Counted from the stretch's first letter, positions 8,874-17,575 are shown. The stretch is DNA of 32,051 nucleotides from Sediminimonas sp. (GCF_024637375.1 NZ_JAGXFK010000089.1:1-32051); one strand, 5' to 3'. Notes: generated by a model not told the origin, from the letters alone. Made by a program: numbers and translations.

Positions 8874-9779
8874 TCAGCTCAGTGTGGGAATCAGCGCCAG
8901 CGCCGGCGCCAGCATGCCGCTGCTGCTGAGCGCGACGAAAAGGCCGGTCAGCGACAGGGCCTGCGCGGAAAGGCGCAGATCCTCGCCGCGGAACAGGTTG
9001 ATGACGACAAGCGAGGCGGCCACCGGCAGCGAGAACACCCCCACCGTGATCGCCAATATCCAGGCGGTCAGGCGTTCGGGGGCGCTGGGCTGGGCGGGGG
9101 CCGTGCTGTCCTCGGTTTTGGCCTGCACGTTGTCGGACAGGAACACCTCGCGCAGGTTGTGATCGCTCGGGTCCGGGTCCGCGTGCACCTGCTCGTCCCG
9201 AGGGGCAAGGTGCTCGGCCATGCGCGCGTCGAGCGCATCGAGGCTTTCCTCGACAGTGGGAAAGGGGGTGGCGTGGTTGCTGTCGCTGGCGTGGCGCTGT
9301 GCATATTCGGCGCGCGGGGGCCGTGCGCTGGCCCGGCGCGTCCGTGCGTGGCGCACCCGGCGGGGGCGGCGCGGGCCGGCGGCGCTGAGAAATTGCGCGC
9401 GGCTCAGCTGTGCCTTGGGCGTCAGCCACCACAGCGAGTCGGGCACCAGGTGCTGCACCAGGTCAAGCGTGACGGAGGCCAGAAGCCGCAATGCAGCATC
9501 GTTGTCATCGGCGCTGTCGCACTCATGCGCGGTGACGCTGACGGTCAGGCAGACCGCGTCGTCGCCGTCTTGCGCCGCGCACTCCTCGGTGCCGATCGTC
9601 ACTTCGATATTGCGTGCCAGGATCTGTGCCTCGGTGTCGGACAGGACATGCTTGCCTGTTATCCGTACCTGGCGGGCTTCCAGCGTCATGCCGATTCGGT
9701 TGATCACGGCGACGCAGTCGATTTCCTGCGGCCCGTTGAAGATCAGGCCGGTCTTGTAGCGATGAGTGCCTTTGGTCAT
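8874..9779 (-). CDS. Uncharacterised membrane protein, paralogue B
   Basis: An unrecognised 301-residue protein. Residues 1 to about 130 form a soluble domain ending PDSLWWLTPKAQLSRAQFL, matching the FDAILWSETTAPLDVDKM segment of the neighbour at 7952. A very basic stretch follows (about 133-160, dense in arginine), then an acidic linker. Residues about 232-258 form a membrane segment (LTAWILAITVGVFSLPVAAS) that aligns with the one in paralogue A at L-T, T, P-V-A and L-R positions. A second hydrophobic segment (about 268-300) closes the protein and is absent from paralogue A. The ATG at 9779 follows GGGGAGA at good spacing. The glnA terminator separates it from glnA, so it should have its own promoter near the palindrome at 9841. 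Confidence 0.72.
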   Translation of the reverse strand: MTKGTHRYKTGLIFNGPQEIDCVAVINRIGMTLEARQVRITGKHVLSDTEAQILARNIEVTIGTEECAAQDGDDAVCLTVSVTAHECDSADDNDAALRLLASVTLDLVQHLVPDSLWWLTPKAQLSRAQFLSAAGPRRPRRVRHARTRRASARPPRAEYAQRHASDSNHATPFPTVEESLDALDARMAEHLAPRDEQVHADPDPSDHNLREVFLSDNVQAKTEDSTAPAQPSAPERLTAWILAITVGVFSLPVAASLVVINLFRGEDLRLSAQALSLTGLFVALSSSGMLAPALALIPTLS

Positions 9780-9840
9780 GACACGTCTCCCCGGTGTTGG
9801 GCTTCGGACAACCAAGGGTTTATCGGTCAATAACGTGTTT

Positions 9841-9855
9841 AATTTGTCCCAAATT
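9841..9855. promoter_or_regulatory. Palindrome upstream of paralogue B
   Basis: AATTT and AAATT arms flank GTCCC; counting the next pair, AATTTG-TCC-CAAATT is a perfect dyad. It lies 61 bp before the ATG at 9779 and matches the site at 8815-8829 in 14 of 15 bases (reverse complement). The shared site suggests that one regulator controls both paralogues. Confidence 0.55.
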
Positions 9856-9897
9856 CGAAAACATTGAGGCACGGTCGCCGGACAGGGCCACAAGCGA

Positions 9898-9926
9898 AAC
9901 GCCCCGCGCGGGGTGCGCGGGGCGTT
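9898..9926 (-). terminator. Terminator after glnA
   Basis: A perfect 12-bp inverted repeat, AACGCCCCGCGC at 9898-9909 and its complement at 9915-9926 with a 5-base loop, lies 35 bp past the glnA stop. On the minus strand the stem ends in a short TTT run. Confidence 0.8.
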
Positions 9927-9961
9927 GAAATGCGTCGTGGTGCGGGGGGATGCGCCCGCGT

Positions 9962-11368
9962 TCAGCAGCTGTAATACATCTTGAACTCGATCGGATGCGG
10001 CGTGTGCTCGTACATCTCGACCTCTTCCATCTTCAGCCCGATGTAGCCCTCGATCTGGTCCTTGGTAAAGACGTCGCCGGCCAGCAGGAAGTCGTGATCG
10101 GCCTCAAGCGACGCGATCGCCTCGCGCAGGCTGCCGCAGACGGTCGGGATGCCTTCCAGTTCTTCGGCGGGCAGGTCGTAGAGGTTCTTGTCCATCGCCT
10201 CGCCCGGGTCGATCTTGTTGCGAATCCCGTCGACCCCGGCCATCAGCAGCGCCGCGAAGCACAGGTAGGGGTTGGCCGAAGGGTCGGGGAAACGCGCCTC
10301 GACGCGCTTGGCCTTGGGGCTTTCGGCCCACGGGATGCGCACGCAGCCCGAGCGGTTGCGCGCCGAGTAGGCGCGCAGCACCGGCGCCTCGAAACCGGGG
10401 ATCAGCCGCTTGTAGCTGTTGGTCGAGGGGTTGGTGAACGCGTTGAGCGTCTTGGCGTGCTTGAGAATGCCACCGATGAAATGCAGCGCCTCCTGGGAAA
10501 GATCGGCATACTTGTCGCCGGCGAACAGCGGCTTGCCATCCTTCCAGATCGACATGTTCACATGCATGCCGGTGCCGTTGTCGCCATAGATCGGCTTGGG
10601 CATGAAGGTGGCCGTCTTCCCGTAGGCCTGCGCCACGTTGTGGATGACGTACTTGTATTTCTGCAACTCGTCGGCCTGCTTGGTCAGGCTGCCGAAGATC
10701 AGCCCCAGTTCGTGCTGGCACGACGCCACTTCGTGGTGGTGCTTGTCGACCTTCATGCCCAGCCGTTTCATGGTGCTGAGCATTTCGGAGCGGATGTCCT
10801 GGCCGTCGTCGATGGGGTTGACCGGGAAATAGCCGCCCTTGATGCCGGGCCGGTGGCCGGTGTTGCCCATCTCGTATTCGGTGTCGGTGTTCCACGAGCC
10901 GTCGAGCGCGTCGACCTCGTAGGAGACCTTGTTGATGGTGTTGGAAAACCGCACGTCGTCGAACAGGAAGAACTCGGCCTCGGGGCCGAAGAAGGCGTCG
11001 TCACCCACGCCCGAGGATTTCAGGTACGCCTCGGCCTTTTCGGCGGTGCCGCGCGGGTCGCGCTCGTAGGGCTCGCCGGTGTCGGGCTCGACCACCGAGC
11101 AGTGCACGCACAACGTCTTCTCGGCATAGAACGGGTCGATATAGGCGCTGTCGGTGTCCGGCAGCAGCTTCATGTCGCTGGCCTCGATGGATTTCCAGCC
11201 CTGGATCGACGAGCCGTCGAACATGAAGCCTTCCTCGAGCAGGTCCTCGTCGACCTCGTCGGCGATCAGCGTGACATGTTGCAACTTGCCGCGCGGGTCG
11301 GTGAAGCGGACATCGACATATTCGATATCTTCATCGCTCAGTGTCTTGAGAAAAGTATCGGTGCTCAT
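9962..11368 (-). CDS. glnA: Glutamine synthetase, type I
   Basis: GlnA makes glutamine from glutamate, ammonia and ATP and is the main nitrogen-assimilation enzyme. The product is 468 residues, the standard type I-beta length. Visible motifs are FMFDGSSIQGW (48-58, substrate latch), FFGPEAEFFLF (127-136, metal-binding glutamates), the NGTGMHVN block (264-271), NRSGCVRIP (338-346), and Tyr397 in NLYDLP, the site adenylylated by GlnE. The start MSTDTFLKTL is the family N-terminus. The gene is 49 bp downstream of glnB and almost certainly co-transcribed; control by PII-linked adenylylation is implied by the tyrosine. I see no clear NtrC site or sigma-54 promoter in the intergenic DNA. Confidence 0.98.
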   Translation of the reverse strand: MSTDTFLKTLSDEDIEYVDVRFTDPRGKLQHVTLIADEVDEDLLEEGFMFDGSSIQGWKSIEASDMKLLPDTDSAYIDPFYAEKTLCVHCSVVEPDTGEPYERDPRGTAEKAEAYLKSSGVGDDAFFGPEAEFFLFDDVRFSNTINKVSYEVDALDGSWNTDTEYEMGNTGHRPGIKGGYFPVNPIDDGQDIRSEMLSTMKRLGMKVDKHHHEVASCQHELGLIFGSLTKQADELQKYKYVIHNVAQAYGKTATFMPKPIYGDNGTGMHVNMSIWKDGKPLFAGDKYADLSQEALHFIGGILKHAKTLNAFTNPSTNSYKRLIPGFEAPVLRAYSARNRSGCVRIPWAESPKAKRVEARFPDPSANPYLCFAALLMAGVDGIRNKIDPGEAMDKNLYDLPAEELEGIPTVCGSLREAIASLEADHDFLLAGDVFTKDQIEGYIGLKMEEVEMYEHTPHPIEFKMYYSC

Positions 11369-11417
11369 GTGGTGGTGTCCCTTGCTTGTATTCCTGGGGT
11401 GTGTCGGGATCGGCGGA

Positions 11418-11789
<372 letters not shown>

Positions 11790-11926
11790 TCAGAGCACTT
11801 TCAAATGGCGGTCACAATTCGCTAGGGTTTCGTGACGCCTGAACGGGGATGGGATTTCGACACAGCGATTAAAATTTAGGCAAGGCGCACATGCAACAGG
11901 CGAAAATGAATCGAGAATGGCAGGAT

Positions 11927-13504
11927 ATGGCCGAATTGCTGACAGCCGCGCAGATGCGCGCCATCGAGAGGGCCGCCATCGAGTCGGGCGCCGTCACCGG
12001 CCTGGAGCTGATGGAACGCGCCGGGCGCGGCGTCGTCGAGGCGGTGTTCGAGGAATGGCCTGACCTGGCGCAGGCGCCGCACAAGGCGGTGGTGCTGTGC
12101 GGGCCGGGCAACAACGGCGGCGACGGCTTCGTCGTGGCGCGGCTGCTCGGGGAATGGGGCTGGCAGGTGGAGGTGTTCCTTTACGGTAGTCCCGACAAGC
12201 TGCCCCCCGATGCGAAGACGAATTACGAGCGGTGGGGCGCGTTGGGGGAGGTAAACCAACTGGACCCGGCCAGGTTGTTTGGCGCCGACGGAGGGGTGAA
12301 ACACGCCGACCTCTGGGTCGATGCGCTGTTCGGGACCGGGCTTGCAAGGCCACTGTCGGACGAGGCGCTGATCCGCGGCGTGACGAGCCTGAACGAGGTT
12401 TCATCTCTCGGGCTGGTCAAGGTCGTCGCAGTCGACATTCCTTCCGGTGTTTGTGCTGACAGTGGTCGGGTTCTCGAATGTTCGGAAAAATCGGTGGAAA
12501 CGGGCGTTCATGCCGATCTTTCGGTTTCGTTTCATAGAGCCAAGGCTGGTCATTTCCTTGCGGACGGTTCGCGGTGCAGCCTTGGCCTCATTGTCAAGGA
12601 TATCGGCCTTGAGGGCAGCCCCCGACCGCCGGACGACGTGGTTGGATTGGTTGAGCGCGCTTCTTTGCCAGACCTGGGAAAGGCCGCGCAGACACACAAA
12701 TACACCCACGGTCATGCGCTGGTCCTTTCGGGCGGGGCCGGGCGCACGGGCGCGGCGCGGCTGGCCGCGCGCGGCGCGTTGCGCATCGGCGCGGGACTGG
12801 TGACGCTGGGTGTGCCGGGATCGGCGCAGATGGAGGTGGCCTCCCGGATCACCGCGCTGATGCTGAAGCGGATCGACGACGCGGACGGGCTGGCCGGGGT
12901 GCTGGAGGACGCGCGCGTGAATGCGCTGTGCCTCGGGCCGGGGCTGGGCATCGCGCGGGCGCAAGACCTGGTTCCCGCGGCCTTGAGTGCAGGCAGGGCG
13001 GTGGTGCTTGACGCCGATGCGCTGACCGCGTTCGGGGATGACCCTGCGGCGTTGTTTGCCCTGTTGCACGACAAATGCGTGTTGACGCCGCACGGGGGCG
13101 AGTTCGCGCGGCTGTTTCCGGACATTGCCGACAAGTTGAACGCGACGGCCACCAAGGGCCCGGCCTATTCCAAGGTGGATGCCACGCGCGCGGCGGCCGA
13201 ACGGGCGGGCTGCATCGTGCTGTTCAAGGGGCCGGATACGGTGATCGCCGCGCCGGACGGGCGGTGCAGCATCAGTTCGGCCCAATACGAGCGCGCCGCG
13301 CCATGGCTGGCCACGGCAGGCGCAGGTGACGTGCTGGCGGGGTTCATCACCGGCCTGCTGGCGCGCGGATTTGCCCCGATGCAGGCGGCGGAAACCGCCG
13401 CCTTTTGCCATGTGGAATGCGCACGCTGCTTTGGCCCCGGCCTGATCGCCGAGGATCTGCCCGAAGCCTTGCCGGCGGTGCTGCGCGACCTTGGCGTGCC
13501 CTGA
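11927..13504 (+). CDS. nnr: Bifunctional NAD(P)H-hydrate epimerase and dehydratase
   Basis: This enzyme repairs NAD(P)HX, a damaged hydrated cofactor. The N-terminal YjeF_N domain (about residues 1-205) interconverts the R and S forms; the C-terminal ribokinase-like domain (about 230-525) dehydrates the S form using a nucleotide. Visible are LMERAGRG and GPGNNGGDGFVVAR in the first domain, and LGPGLG, VLDADALT, LTPHGGEFARLF and ATAGAGDVLAGFITGLLARG in the second. The start at MAELLTAAQMR was chosen because that is the family N-terminus; in-frame ATGs at 11891 and 11909 are alternatives. The middle (roughly 12181-12710) has lower GC and different codon use than the rest, including extra residues around ECSEKSVETG. 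It is divergent from glnB; the stop is two bases from the convergent Hint-gene stop. Confidence 0.95.
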   Translation: MAELLTAAQMRAIERAAIESGAVTGLELMERAGRGVVEAVFEEWPDLAQAPHKAVVLCGPGNNGGDGFVVARLLGEWGWQVEVFLYGSPDKLPPDAKTNYERWGALGEVNQLDPARLFGADGGVKHADLWVDALFGTGLARPLSDEALIRGVTSLNEVSSLGLVKVVAVDIPSGVCADSGRVLECSEKSVETGVHADLSVSFHRAKAGHFLADGSRCSLGLIVKDIGLEGSPRPPDDVVGLVERASLPDLGKAAQTHKYTHGHALVLSGGAGRTGAARLAARGALRIGAGLVTLGVPGSAQMEVASRITALMLKRIDDADGLAGVLEDARVNALCLGPGLGIARAQDLVPAALSAGRAVVLDADALTAFGDDPAALFALLHDKCVLTPHGGEFARLFPDIADKLNATATKGPAYSKVDATRAAAERAGCIVLFKGPDTVIAAPDGRCSISSAQYERAAPWLATAGAGDVLAGFITGLLARGFAPMQAAETAAFCHVECARCFGPGLIAEDLPEALPAVLRDLGVP

Positions 13505-13506
13505 TC

Positions 13507-14055
13507 TCAGGCCGCGCGCGCCATCGCCGGCGCGCGGCCGGGGCAGGCCAGTTCCAGCCCGTCGGCGTAGACGATGTGCGGTGCGTCCATGATCATCCGG
13601 TAAAGCGTCATCTCGGCGATCGGCAGCTTGCGGATGAATTCGCCGTCCAGCAGGCGCCGCGCCGGAACCGGCGCGCCCGCATGGCCGGTGAACGCCCGCG
13701 CGCGCCAGTCGCGCACGAACACCGCCTGATCGGGGGGTACGACAAGGTCGCGACCGGGCCGCGTGTGCCCCAGCGATCCGCCGGTGAAAAGTATCGCCTC
13801 GGTGCGGACGCGGTGCACCTCGACGCCGCGCAACGCGACGGCGCCGGTGTCGCGCGTGATCAGCCGGTCGCCGGGCATCAGGTGGTCGACGGGAAGCTCG
13901 CCGTCCAGTGTCAGAAGGCAGGTGCCGGCAACGATGCCGACCCCGCGCACATCTCGGCGCAACGCGGGATACTGCCCGCTCTCGCGCCCGGCCGTTTTCG
14001 GTTCCATGGGCGTATGCTCGATTTTTGCCTCTTTATTGGACTTACCATAAACCAT
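13507..14055 (-). CDS. Hint-fold (Hedgehog/intein-type) domain protein
   Basis: A protein of about 182 residues with one Hint domain, a fold used by inteins and Hedgehog proteins for self-cleavage but also widespread in Rhodobacteraceae proteins of unknown role. The pattern AGTCLLTLDGELPVDHLMPGDRLITRD.G.VALR matches the Hint start, followed by VPPDQAVFVRDWRARAF and MIMDAPHIVYADGLELACPG, the usual DHLV...E.HH-like later blocks. The nucleophile position just before AGT is not a Cys or Ser (it reads GIV), so autocatalysis is doubtful. The start is uncertain: ATG at 14055 is used, with 14007 (MEPKTAG) as the alternative; neither has a good ribosome site. It is divergent from the tRNA-Leu gene. 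Confidence 0.75.
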   Translation of the reverse strand: MVYGKSNKEAKIEHTPMEPKTAGRESGQYPALRRDVRGVGIVAGTCLLTLDGELPVDHLMPGDRLITRDTGAVALRGVEVHRVRTEAILFTGGSLGHTRPGRDLVVPPDQAVFVRDWRARAFTGHAGAPVPARRLLDGEFIRKLPIAEMTLYRMIMDAPHIVYADGLELACPGRAPAMARAA

Positions 14056-14209
14056 GGCGCGCGGCGTGTCGCGGATTTTCGCGCCGCCTCGGCCCCCTGT
14101 CGGCGGGCGCCGGGGCGCGTCATTTTCCTCTCGCATCCGGGGCGCTGGTTTGCTAGGAACCGCGGCAACTGTGGGGGTTGTCGCGGATGGCCGCCCCGTC
14201 TGGTTATTC

Positions 14210-14294
14210 GCGGGTGTGGCGGAATTGGTAGACGCACCAGATTTAGGTTCTGGCGCCGCAAGGCGTGGGGGTTCAAGTCCCTTCACCCGCACCA
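14210..14294 (+). tRNA. tRNA-Leu (anticodon UAG)
   Basis: An 85-nt class II tRNA with encoded CCA (14292-14294). The acceptor stem pairs GCGGGTG with CACCCGC; the D-loop has the GCGGAATTGGTAGACGC pattern typical of leucine; the anticodon stem CCAGA/TCTGG encloses TTTAGGT, giving anticodon TAG at 14244-14246; a short variable arm (CGCCGCAAGGCG) follows; the T-loop is GTTCAAGTC. It lies only 27 bases before the tig start codon with no terminator between. Confidence 0.97.
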
Positions 14295-14321
14295 CCGACA
14301 TGACGAAAGGACGACGAATAA

Positions 14322-15662
14322 ATGAAAGTCACCGAAACCCAGAACGAAGGGCTCAAGCGCGCCTACGAGATCACCGTGACGGCGGCGGAGCTTGATGCCA
14401 AGGTTGACGAGAAACTGGCCGAGGCACAGCCCGGAGTCGAGATGAAGGGCTTTCGCAAGGGCAAGGTGCCCATGGCGCTGCTGAAAAAGCAGTTCGGCGA
14501 GCGGCTTCTCGGCGAGGCGATGCAGGAAGCCGTCGACGGCGCCATGAGCCAGCATTTCGAGGACAGTGGCGACCGCCCGGCGATGCAGCCCTCGGTCACC
14601 ATGGTCGATGGCGAGGAGTGGAAACAGGGCGACGATGTGCGGGTCGCCATGTCCTACGAGGCGCTGCCCGACATCCCCGAGGTCGATTTCAGCCAGATCA
14701 AGCTGGAACGCATGGTCGTCGAACCCGACGAGGCGGCCGTTGACGACGCGCTGAAAAACCTGGCCGAGAACGCGCAGGATTTCGAGGACCGCGAAGACGG
14801 CGCCGCGGCGCAGGACGGCGACCAGGTCGTGATCGATTTCGTCGGCAAGGTCGACGGCGAGGCGTTCGAGGGCGGCGCGGCCGAGGATTACCCGCTCACT
14901 CTGGGGTCCGGCAGCTTTATCCCCGGCTTCGAAGAGCAACTCGTCGGCGTCAAGGCCGGCGATGAGCCCTCGGTGACGGTGAACTTTCCCGAGGAATACG
15001 GTGCCGAGAACCTGGCCGGAAAAGAAGCGGTGTTCGACTGCACCGTGAAGGCGGTCAAGGCACCCAAGGCGGCCGAGATCGACGACGAGTTGGCGAAAAA
15101 GTTCGGGGCCGAGGACCTGGAGGCGCTCAAGACCCAGATCCGCGAGAAGCTGGGCGCCGAGTACGCCAATGCCGCCCGCGCGGTGATGAAACGCGACCTG
15201 CTGGACAAGCTTGACGAGCTGGTCAAGTTCGACCTGCCGCCCAGCCTGCTGGATGGCGAGGCCAAGCAGATCGCGCATCAGCTCTGGCACGAGGAAAACC
15301 CCGAGCACGAGGGCCACGATCACCCCGAGGTCGAGCCGACGGACGAGCATCTGAAGCTGGCCGAGCGTCGCGTTCGCCTGGGCTTGCTGCTGGCCGAGCT
15401 GGGGCGGCAGGCCGAGATCGAGGTCTCGGATTCCGAGATGACCCAGGCGATCATGGAGCAGGCGCGCCAGTACCCCGGGCAGGAGCGTCAGTTCTTCGAA
15501 TTCGTGCAGCAGAACGAGCAGATGCAGCAGCAACTGCGCGCGCCGATCTTCGAGGACAAGGTCGTCGATCACATCGCCGAGCAGGCCGAGGTGACCGAAA
15601 AGACGGTCTCCAAGGATGACCTGCAAAAGGCGATCGAGGCAATGGACGAAGACGAGTCGTAA
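14322..15662 (+). CDS. tig: Trigger factor
   Basis: Trigger factor is the ribosome-bound chaperone and peptidyl-prolyl isomerase that meets nascent chains at the tunnel exit. The 446-residue product has the N-terminal ribosome-binding domain with the signature GFRKGKVP (about residues 43-50), an FKBP-type isomerase domain (about 160-245) with GD.V.IDFVG..DGE.FEGG and the [14 protein letters not shown] block, and a helical C-terminal domain rich in Glu and Gln ending [11 protein letters not shown]. Length and domain order are normal. An AAAGGA ribosome site precedes the ATG. The tRNA-Leu gene immediately upstream may share its transcript. A good terminator follows 30 bases after the stop. Confidence 0.97.
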   Translation: MKVTETQNEGLKRAYEITVTAAELDAKVDEKLAEAQPGVEMKGFRKGKVPMALLKKQFGERLLGEAMQEAVDGAMSQHFEDSGDRPAMQPSVTMVDGEEWKQGDDVRVAMSYEALPDIPEVDFSQIKLERMVVEPDEAAVDDALKNLAENAQDFEDREDGAAAQDGDQVVIDFVGKVDGEAFEGGAAEDYPLTLGSGSFIPGFEEQLVGVKAGDEPSVTVNFPEEYGAENLAGKEAVFDCTVKAVKAPKAAEIDDELAKKFGAEDLEALKTQIREKLGAEYANAARAVMKRDLLDKLDELVKFDLPPSLLDGEAKQIAHQLWHEENPEHEGHDHPEVEPTDEHLKLAERRVRLGLLLAELGRQAEIEVSDSEMTQAIMEQARQYPGQERQFFEFVQQNEQMQQQLRAPIFEDKVVDHIAEQAEVTEKTVSKDDLQKAIEAMDEDES

Positions 15663-15691
15663 GCGGCGCGCATCCGTTCGGTTATTCTTGC

Positions 15692-15717
15692 AAAGGGCCG
15701 CCCGAGGGCGGTCCTTT
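15692..15717 (+). terminator. Terminator after tig
   Basis: An 11-bp stem, AAAGGGCCGCC at 15692-15702 with GGCGGTCCTTT at 15707-15717 (one G-T pair, 4-base loop CGAG), then a CATTTTG run. It starts 30 bases past the tig stop. Confidence 0.85.
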
Positions 15718-15818
15718 CATTTTGCGGCGACAGGCGTTTGCGGGCCGATTGCCGGCGGCGCGCCTATCTGCGTTAATGGACGCCGCCATGACAACCGCGA
15801 CGCAGGGAGAACCACGCC

Positions 15819-16235
15819 ATGAGCCATATCGGCTTTACCCGCGAAGGCTTTGCCGAATTCCGCGCCAACGACCGGCCCGGCCCCATCCATATGCTCAACC
15901 TCGTCAACCTGCGCGAGCGCGCGGAATACGACGACGGGCGCGAGGTAACGGGAAAAGAGGCCTACGCCGCCTATGGCCGCGAAAGCGCCCCGGTGCTGGA
16001 ACGGGTCGGCGGGCGCATCGTGTGGCGCGGGCGGATGGAACAGATGCTGATCGGCCCGCAAGATGAGCGGTGGGATTTGTGCTTCATCGCCGAGTATCCG
16101 GGCCCCGAGGCCTTTGCCACGATGATCAAGGACCCCGACTACCGCCAGGCGATGGTGCACCGGCAGGCCGCGGTGGCGGATTCGCGACTGATCCGCATGG
16201 CGCCGCTCAGTGTCGGCACCACCTTCGCCGACTGA
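15819..16235 (+). CDS. DUF1330 domain protein
   Basis: A 138-residue soluble protein of the DUF1330 group, a ferredoxin-like dimeric alpha/beta-barrel fold whose function is mostly unknown. Family features are PIHMLNLVNLRERAEYDDGREVTGKEAYAAYG (about residues 22-53), where a strand is followed by the YxxY-type helix, VLERVGGRIVWRGR (about 59-72), and the closing WDLCFIAEYPGPEAFATMIKDPDYRQAMVHRQAAVADSRLIRM, which matches the D..Y......R.A...DS.L.. pattern. A GCAGGGAGA ribosome site lies upstream of the ATG at 15819. It follows the tig terminator, so it likely has its own promoter. It is convergent with rplI across a shared hairpin. Confidence 0.85.
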   Translation: MSHIGFTREGFAEFRANDRPGPIHMLNLVNLRERAEYDDGREVTGKEAYAAYGRESAPVLERVGGRIVWRGRMEQMLIGPQDERWDLCFIAEYPGPEAFATMIKDPDYRQAMVHRQAAVADSRLIRMAPLSVGTTFAD

Positions 16236-16245
16236 GCGGAGGTAT

Positions 16246-16278
16246 GAAAAAACCGCGCGGACGAGATCCCCGCGCGGT
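16246..16278 (-). terminator. Terminator of the rpsF-rpsR-rplI operon
   Basis: ACCGCGCGG (16252-16260) pairs with CCGCGCGGT (16270-16278). On the minus strand the stem is followed by a run of six T's (16247-16252 are A on the plus strand), a textbook intrinsic terminator 37 bases past the rplI stop. It may also slow transcription from the convergent DUF1330 gene. Confidence 0.9.
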
Positions 16279-16314
16279 CGGTTCTTTCAACTGTGCCGAC
16301 GATCCGGCCAATGC

Positions 16315-16953
16315 TCAGGATTGGCTGTCTTCGCCGGTGCTGTCGTTGTCTTCGTCGTTGCCTTCGACGATCTCCGCCAGCTCGTCGTCTTCCGAGGTGG
16401 CGGCGCCGATGTCCTCGAACAGCTCGGCGATCTCGAAATCGGCGGCGGCCTCGTCCTCGGCGGCCTGTTCCTGGATCGTCTTGCCCGAGGCCTGCAACTC
16501 TGCCTCTTCGGGCGAGCGGGCGACGTTCAGCGTGATCGTGACCATGACCTCGGGGTGCAGGTGCACCTCGACCTCGTGCAGGCCCAGCTCCTTGATCGGC
16601 TGGCGGATGATCACCTGCTTGCGATCGACGGTGAAGCCGTCCTCGGTGGCGATATTGGCCGCGTCGCGGGTGCTGACCGAGCCGTAGAGGTTGCCCCCGT
16701 CCGAAGCTTGGCGAATCACGATGAACTGCTTGCCGTCCAGTTTGTCGGCCAGCGCCTCGGCTTCCTTGCGGGTTTCGAGGTTCTGCGCTTCGTACTGCGC
16801 CTTGCGCGCCTCGAAATCGGCGATGTTGGATTCCGACGCGCTCAGCGCCTTGCCCTGGCGCAGCAGGTAGTTGCGCGCGAAGCCGGGTTTGACATCGACG
16901 ATGTCGCCCATCTGGCCCAGCTTGGCCACGCGTTCCAGCAGGATAACTTGCAT
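16315..16953 (-). CDS. rplI: 50S ribosomal protein L9
   Basis: Ribosomal protein bL9 binds 23S rRNA near the L1 stalk with its N-domain and extends a long helix to a C-domain. The N-terminal signature is clear: [36 protein letters not shown] (residues 1-36), then the connecting helix and a C-domain with [15 protein letters not shown] (about 84-98) and [21 protein letters not shown]. At 212 residues it exceeds the usual 150 or so by a 60-residue acidic tail of Glu, Asp, Ala and Ser from about residue 150. Such tails are known in related alphaproteobacteria; their role is not established. It lies 12 bp after rpsR, last gene of the operon. Confidence 0.97.
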   Translation of the reverse strand: MQVILLERVAKLGQMGDIVDVKPGFARNYLLRQGKALSASESNIADFEARKAQYEAQNLETRKEAEALADKLDGKQFIVIRQASDGGNLYGSVSTRDAANIATEDGFTVDRKQVIIRQPIKELGLHEVEVHLHPEVMVTITLNVARSPEEAELQASGKTIQEQAAEDEAAADFEIAELFEDIGAATSEDDELAEIVEGNDEDNDSTGEDSQS

Positions 16954-16965
16954 GATGCTCTCTCC

Positions 16966-17193
16966 TTACTTCACGGCGTAGGGCAGCAGGGCGAGGAAGC
17001 GGGCGCGCTTGATCGCGCGCGACAGCTCACGCTGCTTCTTGGCCGACACGGCGGTGATGCGCGAGGGCACGATCTTGCCGCGCTCGGAAATGTACCGCTG
17101 CAGCAGCTTGGTGTCCTTGTAGTCGATCTTGGGCGCGTTGTCGCCCGAGAACGGGCAGACCTTGCGGCGGCGGAAAAACGGTTTCGTTGCCAT
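16966..17193 (-). CDS. rpsR: 30S ribosomal protein S18
   Basis: bS18 sits on the platform of the small subunit and pairs with S6. The 75-residue product has the family layout: a basic, C-containing start ([14 protein letters not shown]), the central core [50 protein letters not shown]. The ATG at 17193 gives the expected N-terminus. It lies 28 bp after rpsF and 12 bp before rplI in one operon. Confidence 0.98.
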   Translation of the reverse strand: MATKPFFRRRKVCPFSGDNAPKIDYKDTKLLQRYISERGKIVPSRITAVSAKKQRELSRAIKRARFLALLPYAVK

Positions 17194-17221
17194 GACTTGC
17201 GTCCTTTCCTGAATGGGCCTG

Positions 17222-17575
17222 TCAGCGACGTTCGCGGCGATCGCCGCGTTCTTCGCGTTTCTGCATCTGGACCGACGGCCCCTCCTGGTGGGCGTCGACC
17301 TTGATGGTGAGAACCCGCATGACATCGTCGTGCAGGCGCATCAGGCGTTCCATTTCCTGAACCGCGGCCGCCGGCGCGTCGGTGCGCAGGAAGGCGTAGT
17401 GGCCCTTGCGGTTCTTGTTGATCTTGTAGGCCATCGTCTTGACGCCCCAGTACTCGCTGTCGGCGACCGTGCCGCCATTATCCGCGAGAACGGTGCTGAA
17501 ATGTTCGATCAGGCTTTCGGCTTGCGTATTCGACAAGTCCTGGCGCGAGATGAATACATGCTCGTAAAGCGGCAT
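17222..17575 (-). CDS. rpsF: 30S ribosomal protein S6
   Basis: bS6 binds 16S rRNA as a partner of S18. The 117-residue product begins [15 protein letters not shown], shows the ferredoxin-like fold segments [32 protein letters not shown] (about residues 37-68), [20 protein letters not shown] (about 75-94), and ends in a charged, Arg/Glu-rich tail. A CAGGAG ribosome site precedes the ATG at 17575. It is the first gene of the rpsF-rpsR-rplI operon. The operon promoter should lie in the 263 bp up to 17838, where I see no convincing -35/-10 pair and no other gene. Confidence 0.98.
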   Translation of the reverse strand: MPLYEHVFISRQDLSNTQAESLIEHFSTVLADNGGTVADSEYWGVKTMAYKINKNRKGHYAFLRTDAPAAAVQEMERLMRLHDDVMRVLTIKVDAHQEGPSVQMQKREERGDRRERR

